Positions 55,628 through 64,000 of a stretch of DNA of 64,000 nt are shown one piece after another; the first letter of the stretch is position 1; each line of letters starts with the position of its first letter. The position numbers were made by a program, and so were the translations under genes. A model generated the notes under the pieces. That model saw only the letters and a program-made list of their open reading frames with translations, did no database searches and was not told where the DNA came from. The DNA comes from Macrophomina tecta (lineage: Eukaryota > Ascomycota > Dothideomycetes > Botryosphaeriales > Botryosphaeriaceae). The stretch spans positions 1,178,001 through 1,242,000 of the forward strand of contig JAKSGN010000036.1 in the NCBI GenBank assembly GCA_024180945.1. The letters are read 5' to 3'.

Positions 55628-57681
55628 ATGTCTTCTGTCAAAAGCTCGCGTGACACCTTCACGTTGCCTGAATCGAACAACGCAAGCAACGATGATTTCA
55701 CCGGCCCTGTTGAGGCAGAGCCTGAGACATCTTCGCCCGCTCGAAAGATACATGGATTTTCGGTATGGACGATTGCCAAACACTACCTACCCCCCACCCC
55801 CCCCCCAACATGCTAGAATGCTAATAGAAATCTAGTGGTTTCTTGTAGTCTTCAGCATTCTGTCCAGTATTTTCCTGTATGCGCTGGACAACACAATCGT
55901 CGCCGATATCATTCCGGCAATTGTGAATGACTTCTCGTCCATCAAAGACTTGGGTTGGCTTTCAGTCGGGTATGATCTTCATTCTACAGTCCCGCAAACT
56001 CAAGTTCGCTGACCGCTTTCCTTAGCTTTGTGATTGGCGGCGTTGCCGTTATCATGCCGTTGGGCAAGATCTACGGGATGTTCGACGTGAAATGGCTATA
56101 CATTATCTCAATGGTCATCTTCCTGGCGGCTTCGGCTCTATGCGGTGCTGCCCCGAACATGAATGCTGAGATTGTTGGTCGAGTGTTTGCAGGAGCCGGC
56201 GGAATCGGCCTGTACATCGGTGTCATGATCCTCCTGTCCATTAACACCGGCGAGCAGGAACGCCCAGCGTATCTGAGCCTCGTGTAAGCATTCACACCGG
56301 TCCCCTAATCTCTTGATAGTCAACTGATCCAATTATAGTGGGCTGGTTTGGGGCATTGGAACAGTCTTAGGACCGGTCATTGGTGGTGCCTTTGAAAAGG
56401 TCAACTGGCGCTGGGCCTTTTACATCAACCTGATTGTTGGCGGCGTCTTGTTCCCAGTCTGGTTGTTCATGCTTCCATCGTTCCACCCCGCAAAGAACCA
56501 GCCTCTTGGCCAAAGAATGCGTCAGTTTGATTCGATTGGCGCCGTCCTCAGCATTGGTGCTTTCGTGGCAACCATCATGCCCATCAACTTCGGAGGCACC
56601 CTTTACGCTTGGGACAGTGGTGAGATCATTGCTCTCTTCGTCATCGCCGGCGTCCTATGGATCGCCTTTGGCGTGCAGCAAGCAACGCCTCTGTTCACCA
56701 CCGCCTCTGAGAGAATGTTCCCAGTGCAGTTTCTCATGAACAAGGAGGCCATTCTGCTGTTCGTTTGCGCCACTGCGTGCAACTGCGCAGTATTTGTCCC
56801 CATCTACTACGTGCCCATCTACTTCCAGTTCTCACGCGGAGACGACGCCTTGGATTCGGCCATTCGCCTGCTCCCTCTGATCTTCCTGCTTTGCTTCTCC
56901 ATCCTTACGAACGGCTACTTGATGTCGCGTCTTGGCTACTACATGCCATGGTACGCGATTGGTGCCGCTCTGGCTCTCGTTGCCAACGTCTTTCTCTGTA
57001 AGCCATTCCCTTGCCAAAATTCCACTAAATCTCTTATCTGACACCTGTAGCTCGCATCGACCTGAACACTTCCCAAGCCTACATGTACGGCTTCGAAGCA
57101 ATGCTCGGCCTCGGCGGCGGCGCTTTCGTCCAGGCAGGTTACGCCGTCATCCAGACTGCTGTTCCTGCACATGACCTGGGCTACGCCGTTAGCTTCATGA
57201 TGATCGGTTATTTCCCCGCTCTGCCTTCATTCTCTTGTATTGAAGCTGACTCAGACTCTTCCAGCGCAAATTGGTGGCATTGCTCTGGGACTGGCGTGCG
57301 CCAGTGCCGTCTTCATCAACGGTGCTACAGAAGGGCTGAAGAATATGCTACCCGGCCTTCCTGCCGACCAGCTCCAGGCCGCCATCTCAGGCGCCAGCAG
57401 TAAAGTTCTTCAGGACCTAGACGAAGACTCCAGGCAGAAGGCGTTGGCTATCATCGTAGACAACATGGGCAAAGCGTAAGTCTTCCCTCAAGTCCCAAAG
57501 TAGAATGAGAGACTGAATTCCCTCTTTAGGTTCATCTTTGCATATGTCGGAGCCGCCGTGGCCCTTGTCGGCTCCCTTGCTCTTTCGGTAAGTTTTACAT
57601 GTCTGCAAATGCACAGAGGAGTTGTTGCTAAAGATATTGTAGCGTAAACGTGTCTTCCTTCCCACTGCTGCCGGTGCTTAG
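55628..57681 (+). CDS. MFS efflux pump, DHA2 (14-TM, AflT/Tri12-like)
   Basis: Fourteen-helix drug:H+ antiporter of the DHA2 class, often found in toxin and metabolite clusters. Eight exons (55628-55762, 55836-55969, 56026-56283, 56339-56997, 57051-57206, 57265-57475, 57530-57587, 57643-57681) give 549 residues. TM1 contains SIFLYALDNTIVADIIPAIV (motif D1), followed by GWLSVGFVIGGVAV, GRVFAGAGGIGLYIGVMIL, and motif C as GLVWGIGTVLGPVIGGAFE. ILLFVCATACNCAVFVPIYY is TM8-like. The C-terminus is short (RKRVFLPTAAGA). All seven introns have GT-AG ends and all joins keep the frame. It is divergent from the MDR gene and may secrete the local pathway product. Confidence 0.92.
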
Positions 57682-57866
57682 ATTACTGTCCATGATTATG
57701 ATTTTTCCTATTTAAAAGCTTTATAGACCGACACCACAATTGCAATCGCCCTTGACTGCTTGCCTGAAATACAAAGCAGTTAACCAAATGCTAAAGCTCG
57801 GACACACATTAGATGAAATCACACCAGGCTTGAGAGACGTCAAGAATGCTCAATGGCTGCCAATAT

Positions 57867-59355
57867 CTAAGCTTTCCTCCAAAACTCATTGATGAAAGCC
57901 GTGACATGACCCCAAAAATCCCCAGGCTGTTCCAGAGCCGCAAAGTGACCGCCCTACACATCGTCCCGTTATCCTGCCGTTCCACGAATCTGCAAGAAAA
58001 GTGATCTGACAGACCTTTGCATTCGTGCTACACCACTGACCATGCCCAACCTGTCAAGCCACTTCTTGGGTGACATCGGAGCCTCCACTTCGAACCAAGT
58101 ATACCCGATGGGCGCTCGGACAGTTGCCAGCCACTCTGACGTTCTCACGCCTTCAGACAGCGACCTCCTGTAGCACCATTGGGACGAGTAGTAGCTGTTC
58201 GAAAATCAGTAAAGCGAGACGTTTGTGAGGATCTTGTCCAGCGGCATGGGCAGCTGCGGATCGGACCAGGCCAGCATCTTTTCGGCAACCCTGTTTTGAG
58301 AAGGCAAAAATCACACGTTAGAACAGGGGACGGGAAAAAAGAAATACAGTTTCCCTCGCCAAGGAGAACGGCCAACGCGGAGGAAATTATTGGAACATCA
58401 GGGGGTTATATCTCATTTCTTACCAATCAAGCAGGCTGACCGGATTGCTGCCGACGACGTATCCCGCCGTCGCCGGCTTTGTGTCCTGAAGCGCGGCGTA
58501 CGCGAGGCCGCGGGTGGTGATCTCTTTGGCGGCCCTCAACGAGCGCACCTCGGCGTCGCGGTACACGCCGTTGGCAATGTCCGCCACGACGTCGACGCCT
58601 TCTGGTGGAGCCATACAGAACATGTTCAGGTGGACCATGCGGCAGGCCGGACCGCCCGCGGCGATGTAGGAGGCGACGGCGGAGCCGAGGTCGCCGCCCT
58701 GGGCCACGTAGCCCGTCGCGCCGAAGCCCAGCAGGTGCATCATCTTGGAGAGGATGCGCGCGTTGTCGATCCAGGTAAAGTCATTGTCGAGCGGCGGCGG
58801 CGAGGAGAAGCCGAAGCCGATGAGGTGTGGGACGACGATGTTGTAGGGCAGGGCGTCCGGGGTGGCGTACTTCTCACGCAGGTGGAGGAGCAGGGGGAAG
58901 AGTTCGAAGACGGAGCCGGGCCAGCCGTGCGGGAAGATGATGGGGATGGCGGATGGATTGGTGGAGAAGAGGCACATGAAGTGTACGGCGTAGGTGTGGC
59001 TGTCGTTGTCCCTGACGTCGATGGTGTACTGCGGAATCGAGTTGAACTTGGCTTCCCACGCACGCCTATGCCAATTGTCAGAATATCTAACGGTGAGGTC
59101 GATGGAATCGAGCACCAACCAGTCATACTCGCTGTGCCATTGCTTCGCGGCGTTTTCCATCCATTCTCGCCTCACGCCGAAGTCTGGATTTGCTGGAGAG
59201 CCCGAGTTCTCCCAGCTGGGTGGAGTAAGACCAGATAGCTCCAGCAGCTTATTGAGGCCCTCGATCTCTTAGTCTGGGACTGAAATCTTGAATGATTTCA
59301 GATTGGCTTCAGGGCCTGGAGTGTGGCGGCATTTCGCGAATAGAACGGATTCCAT
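57867..59355 (-). pseudogene. Epoxide hydrolase (EHN + alpha/beta-hydrolase), degraded
   Basis: Microsomal-type epoxide hydrolases open epoxides to diols using an Asp nucleophile. An N-terminal EHN-like domain starts at the ATG at 59353-59355. The oxyanion HGWPGS, the nucleophile in QGGDLGSAVA, and a C-terminal GGHFAALEQPGDFW with the catalytic His are all recognisable. Two stops are clear. TAA at 59269-59271 breaks the EHN region between SVPD and EIEGLNKLL. TGA at 58206-58208 replaces the Trp in LYWFSNSYY. Two more (57969-57971, 57954-57956) appear near GGHF, but the splicing there is uncertain. Introns at about 59060 and 58291-58423 still have GT and AG ends. A shortened product from an internal start is conceivable but would still end at the TGA. 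Confidence 0.75.
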
Positions 59356-59493
59356 GGTATCTCCTTCACCTTTGCAATTTCTGTCTCTCAGTAGGAAAGG
59401 TGCTTGGACACACGGGAGTGCTGAATGTAGAGATGCTTGAGTGGGAAGGGCTGCGATAGTGATGATTCCCCATATGTGGCACAGCTGAGAGGG

Positions 59494-59503
59494 TATTATA
59501 TAT
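59494..59503 (-). promoter_or_regulatory. TATA box of the epoxide hydrolase pseudogene
   Basis: tattatatat on plus gives ATATATAATA on minus, about 140 bp before the ATG at 59355. The promoter appears intact although the coding frame is broken. Confidence 0.45.
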
Positions 59504-62019
59504 CAAGGACTGGAACGGAGAGAAAAGTGTTGGCGCGCCAGTTTTCCATTCTCGGCAGCAGCGACATAGAAGAGGTTACCCTACTATTGCGGGGCGGAAT
59601 CCGCAGACCGAGCCCGCACGCACCCAGGCTTCCTGCAAAACGTACTAGGAGGTGTTTAGCAGTGGCCGAGTTGAAATTCGCAGGGCTTCGTCCAATCAGC
59701 TGTGATTGCGCAGATTACTCACTCGAGTCTACTATGATTCATCAGAAGTGAGCTCCTCCTTGGCCCGAAAACCAATCAGAGACGTCGGTGGCAGGCTCGT
59801 GGCGCCGTCACACGGCTTTTCGATATCTCAATACGCGGACCGAGACTTGCCGCCCAACGCGTAGCCAACAGCAGCGATTTTCCTGCCAGTCCGCGATCGC
59901 AGTATAACTGTCAAAATCCATCCACAGTGTCACAGAACATACCAGGATCTTTCGAAAGGTGATGTGCTGGCGAGCCGAGCTAACCTGCGGATATTGGCTG
60001 TAAGTAAAAGCGTATTCTGATGTCTTAAGGCCACGACTTTTGATGGGTGAGCCCTCAAAGCATAGATATATTTCCGCAGGACCACTCGCTTGCCAACGTG
60101 GACGTTGCAGCTCGTTCTGGCGATAGAATTGTCCTTTCTGCGGAAAACAATAAAACTGCCTTCACTCCATTGGTGTACACTTCCACCAATTGGGTATCCT
60201 GCCATCTTGTGTTTCGGAGATGAGGCTGGAGACTCGTCGGAATTCCCAGTCGTTGCTCAATGCACCTTGGCCCTGAGCTCCGGCCACCACATTATCGCGG
60301 GCTGCAACGTTTCAGTTGATTGCAGAGCAACAGGTTTTGGGCGAGCTGAGCAAGCCTTGTTCTCCGTTCGAATCCCCTCCCAAGCCGTGGAGTAGTGGCC
60401 CGGCCCGGCGCAGAATTCTGGATAGGCGAGACAGCAGCACCACAGCACCGCGCGAACTGCAAGCTCCGACTGAAAAGGATCGCAACGGCGAGTGTACTTA
60501 TCCCGCCATCTTGCAGGGAGACGAGCCTTTCATCCGGATGCAAGTCTCCAGAAAGCCCGAGCACGTCAATGTATGTCCGAAGCAACGGCTGAGACTACCG
60601 AGCTGCGGACATAATCCAGCACTTTCTACCACCGAGCTCGTCAGTCTCTCCCCGCCTGCCGCCGTCCCTCGGATACATAAAGCGCATCATGGCCTCCACC
60701 GCTCTGGCTCTCCGCTTGCCAGCTCATCGACGTCTTGCGAAGACGCTGTCGTATGCTTCCTGTACGCAGGGAAGCCAGCGGCCAGTCACCTGTGCCCGGC
60801 CCACGCAATGATGTGATGATATCCGCCACGACGGACCCGCACGCCCCATCCAGCCATTGAGAAGCGTCCACCCGATTCAGCCACCGCAGATCCGAAACGG
60901 GGGAAGACGACGACGACGACAACACTGCTTCAGTCTTCAGGTTTCCAGCACCAGCAGAGATGGCGGCAGCCCCTCTCACTGAAGTCCCGTCCTCTGTTTC
61001 CGAAGAGTGTGACTCGTTTCGAAACCGAAGGCGCGCGGCAACGATCCGAAGCGTACATACGCAGTTACAGCTGGGGCTGAGCTGCGGAAAAACAAGCGCT
61101 CCAGGCTACTCTCGGCACTAGTTGCTCGTGGATGACGTGTTTATCCCATGCTGCAGAGGGAAAGGTACTTGACTCCTGTCCGACGTTGTACATACCTCCA
61201 ACCGCTCCGAGGTTAGCAGAATAGAAGCAAGGCGAAAAAGAAAAGGACTAGAGCAGAACGGCGCGCTCGCCGACCGGACGTAAAGGGCCAGCCTCGAATT
61301 TGCGCTACTACGCACGGCGTCACGCCACGTCATGCTGGATTCTGACGCCACATGTGCTGGTGCTGGCGTCCGGATGTGGACGGAGGGCCAGAGGCTTCAG
61401 CTAAGGCGTTTCCAGGTAACCTTTGGTGGGAGGCCGTGTTTGGGCGAATGCGCTCATACAATAGCATGGTCTTATATCGCCGTAGAAAAAGCGGGGGTTG
61501 TCATGTTTGTGAAAGGGATTAAGGTCTCGGGGATAGAGGGATAGCGCGACGCACGTGCGCGAGACGTGCTCGTGCTCAGGAAAAGGGCCACTGGGGCCAG
61601 GCTCTCGACTCTTCCAAGGGAATCCCAATGATAATATCTATGCAAGGTTGCAGACCACCCAAAAGAAGGCAGAAAAGAGGGAGATCAGGGGAAGCTGGCG
61701 CCAGGAACAAAAATAGCTGGCCGCTAGTCAAAGCATTGATTGTGCTGCCTCTCTTGATATCAATAACTATCTTTATGTACTTGCGGAAAGCCTTCCCGCC
61801 CCAAGATGGGGAGTATTTTGAAGTTACTGTTTTTTTAATTCATCCCATCGCTACGTGCTGCTGTCGTATAGCTTTTGAAATTCCTATAACCATACCATCA
61901 TCGTGCGTACTCACGTTGTGGCTGAAGAACATTCGTAGTGTTCCTCATTGAAACGAAGCTTACGCGGCCTTCCAATTCCGCCCCAAAACGCCACACCCAG
62001 CTCGTAAACTCCGTTGAAC

Positions 62020-62036
62020 AAAAAAAAAAAAAAAAA
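62020..62036. repeat. A17 homopolymer
   Basis: Seventeen A in a row, about 350 bp past the stop of the right-edge gene. Confidence 0.9.
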
Positions 62037-62381
62037 GGCCAGAACGGGAAAAAACCGTAACCTTGTATGCAAACGTGCTAACCCATTCAGAATCTACGCG
62101 CTATCGCGGATGAAGAATGAGGAGAAAAGATATAAAACTAGATATGCATGAAGACAAGTCGTCAATTGTTTCGTCAGTTGCAGAGTCGCCTTAGAGGCAA
62201 CTCATTCCGCATAGTCTGTGCCGGTCTCTCTCTTCCTGTACTCCAGTGGTGCGTTCCCCGCCTCAGAAGTAGAAAGAACGAATGATGTGAATTTTGAGAA
62301 GTGCCACCCATTGCCGATTCGAATAACATTGAACGCCTGGTCGGCTATGAAAAACCATGTCGACGATTGCATGGTGACGGC

Positions 62382-64000
62382 TCAGTTCTTCCGGTCATGG
62401 TCCAGACCTGCAGACTCCGCCAGGTCTACCTCCGGCGGGTCCCTCATTGTCTCGAAGCTGGGGCGGGGAGAGACATCCGGAATACTGCTCTCGGGTGTGA
62501 AAACGGTAGTGACAGAAGGCGTGTATTCGCGGAAACCATCAACGACGATATCGCTGCTGTCAGCGTCCTCCTCGTACGCAGGGGGCGCGTCATCAGTATC
62601 GACACTGCCGAGGTCTGACTTGTACGACGGGAGACTGCTAGTACGGGACATGGCTTGCGGTGGAGGCGGAGCATACATGCCTTGAGGCATGTGGTGAGCA
62701 TGGGGGTGAGCGATCGGCTGCATATGCGGGTGGGGGTAAGGTTGCATATGAGCATGAGCGTGAGCGTGTGCTTGAACATGAGGATGGGGGTGACCGCTGA
62801 CACAAGGGCAGGTTGAGGGGCCTGGAGAGGCCGACGTCGACCTGCCCTGTTCAGCTTGGACAATATCATGCGCGAGTTCATGAGCAGTCCGGAGGTTCCT
62901 GATTTCCTCCTGCATAGCATCCTCAAGCCTCCCTTCCTGATCCAAGATCAACGCCCTCTTCTCTTCGTAGTCAGCCTGACGATCCCAGTCATCCTTGCCG
63001 CCACTCCACCATTGCTTCCAGGCGTGGCGGCGGGCAAGACGACGGTACTGTCTAGCAGTGCGACGTTCCTCACGAGTAGCACGACGTTCAGTGCGCTGAC
63101 GGAGAGTGCAACAGTTACGGCGGATGAAGCTGAAAATGCAGGCCAAACCGGTGAGCGAGGCGAAGGTCATAAGAACGGCGTGAACCGGACGAGGTCCCTC
63201 GCGGTGATGATGAGGCGGCGGGGGCGGTGGGGGCATCGGACCGTCTGGACCTCCGAACGGAGGTGGCGGCGGCGGAGGCATTCCATGTCCGTGCGGCCCA
63301 CCAAACGGCGGAAAGGGTGGCGGAGGGGGAGGTGGAGGTGGGCCAAAGCCTGCCGGGTGATCTAAAGGAGGAGGGCCAGGCGGGTGGTGATTGAACTTTT
63401 GGTGGTTCGGAGGACCATGAGCAAAGTCGGCGTTGATCTCGGCAAAGGCCTGGTCGGGACGACGGTGGAACGGAGGAGAGTGAGGGTGGTGCATGCTGTC
63501 GCCGTGAGAATGATCGTGCGGACCGGGAGTCAGATGAACGTAAATGATCCTAGCAGCGCCGTGGGCCTTGTGCAGAAAAGCCTTGAAAATGCAAGAGAGA
63601 TTGTCACAAGTCTGCAGCTCGTCCTTCAACGAGTGGGCATGCTCTCGCATGTGAGCATGGATAATCTTCTTCTGATTGCGGATTCGTTCCTGAATCTCCT
63701 TCTCCTCGGACTCAAGCTGACGGAGGAGCTCGATCTCGTCCTCGATGGAAGTGCTTTGGTGAAAGAAACCCTCTGGAAGGTCATCTAAGTTGACAGGGGC
63801 AAGCCTGAGGTCGGCGGGTGGATTGCGCCAGTCCTTGCCGCCGAGGGGCTTGGGTAGAGTGATTGGATTGGTAGCAAGTCTCAAGAGCTCGACCTTGCGA
63901 GCGGTCTGCTTGAACGAGACTGTGAAGCCGGCAGGGTTCCGAACGGACTTCTCGTCGACCTTCTTGATGTTGACGGTCAAGACCTGGGCGACATCATCCC
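62382..64000 (-). CDS. His/Pro-rich single-pass membrane protein of unknown function (5' end outside window)
   Basis: The frame enters from the right edge and ends at 62382, with 538 residues visible. The first part reads DDVAQVLTVNIKKVDEKSV and is soluble, with a Glu/Lys helix (LLRQLESEEKEIQERIRNQK). CDNLSCIFKAFLHK follows. Next is a His/Pro-rich stretch with polyproline runs (GFGPPPPPPPPPFPPFGGPH). One membrane helix lies in HAVLMTFASLTGLACIFSFI, with an Arg-rich cytosolic side. A second His-rich segment (HAHAHAHMQPYPHPHMQP) follows, then PPAYEEDAD, a PY motif for Rsp5/Nedd4-type ubiquitin ligases. I do not recognise the family. The His-rich segments could bind metal, but that is only suggestive. 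Confidence 0.8.
   Translation of the reverse strand, partial: DDVAQVLTVNIKKVDEKSVRNPAGFTVSFKQTARKVELLRLATNPITLPKPLGGKDWRNPPADLRLAPVNLDDLPEGFFHQSTSIEDEIELLRQLESEEKEIQERIRNQKKIIHAHMREHAHSLKDELQTCDNLSCIFKAFLHKAHGAARIIYVHLTPGPHDHSHGDSMHHPHSPPFHRRPDQAFAEINADFAHGPPNHQKFNHHPPGPPPLDHPAGFGPPPPPPPPPFPPFGGPHGHGMPPPPPPPFGGPDGPMPPPPPPPHHHREGPRPVHAVLMTFASLTGLACIFSFIRRNCCTLRQRTERRATREERRTARQYRRLARRHAWKQWWSGGKDDWDRQADYEEKRALILDQEGRLEDAMQEEIRNLRTAHELAHDIVQAEQGRSTSASPGPSTCPCVSGHPHPHVQAHAHAHAHMQPYPHPHMQPIAHPHAHHMPQGMYAPPPPQAMSRTSSLPSYKSDLGSVDTDDAPPAYEEDADSSDIVVDGFREYTPSVTTVFTPESSIPDVSPRPSFETMRDPPEVDLAESAGLDHDRKN

Larger units (their letters stand above)
59356..62381. other. 3 kb stretch without a recognisable gene
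   Basis: Frames such as 60316-60816 and 61628-61951 on plus show no domain or codon pattern that I can support. An A17 run (62020-62036) lies near the right gene. No repeats or transposon ends seen by eye. Confidence 0.5.

Noticed and set aside
60355..60385. tRNA-like T-loop gttcgaatcc
   Set aside because: Flanking bases do not pair into a T-stem and no D- or anticodon arm fits upstream.
60316..60816. 166-codon plus frame in the right gap
   Set aside because: No ATG-based support, no motif, low-complexity composition.
1..64000. Insertion sequences, LTR elements, CRISPR arrays, viral genes
   Set aside because: No transposase, reverse transcriptase, integrase, spaced repeats or viral genes seen on reading both strands by eye; small degraded copies could be missed.

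Overview
The window is nuclear DNA from a filamentous ascomycete (Pezizomycotina; Dothideomycetes is my guess, not proven). Evidence: genes are split by many 45-80 bp GT-AG introns with CTAAC-type branch points, both strands are used without operons, and families such as the AspB-type septin, Exo70, GCP/Spc98, DIT1/PvcA and MFS drug pumps are fungal in style. No virus, plasmid, CRISPR array, rRNA gene, convincing tRNA gene or intact transposon was seen. All gene models come from reading splice sites by eye; in each complete multi-exon gene I checked that the exon lengths keep one open frame.

Left part, 1-8 kb: the N-terminal end of a small conserved membrane protein, a PTS2-type peroxisomal 3-ketoacyl-CoA thiolase, a DHA1-type MFS transporter, and a YtcJ-type amidohydrolase whose N-terminus looks frameshifted.

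Central part, 8-38 kb, is housekeeping: glycogen phosphorylase (11 exons, one of 13 nt), a cyclin-box protein, a 5.9 kb stretch without a recognisable gene, a Pom33/TMEM33 membrane protein, an AspB/Cdc3 septin, the exocyst subunit Exo70, a cytosolic phospholipase A2-like protein directly followed by phospholipase D, a class V aminotransferase, and a gamma-tubulin complex component. Several of these act in polarised growth, membrane lipid turnover and the cytoskeleton.

Right part, 38-59 kb, is accessory: SDR, secreted GMC oxidoreductase, secreted laccase-like multicopper oxidase, a DIT1/PvcA isocyanide synthase, an MCT-type MFS transporter, a secreted SMP-30-like lactonase, a ToxD/enoyl-reductase-like MDR enzyme, a DHA2-type efflux pump and a degraded epoxide hydrolase. 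Three divergent pairs (GMC/laccase, isocyanide synthase/MFS, MDR/MFS) share intergenic promoters, and the isocyanide synthase/MFS promoter carries a perfect CGG-N3-CCG palindrome. I infer a candidate, apparently undescribed isocyanide natural-product cluster with possible links to copper; this is the main finding.

Right edge: 3 kb without a recognisable gene, then a partial His/Pro-rich single-pass membrane protein running off the window.
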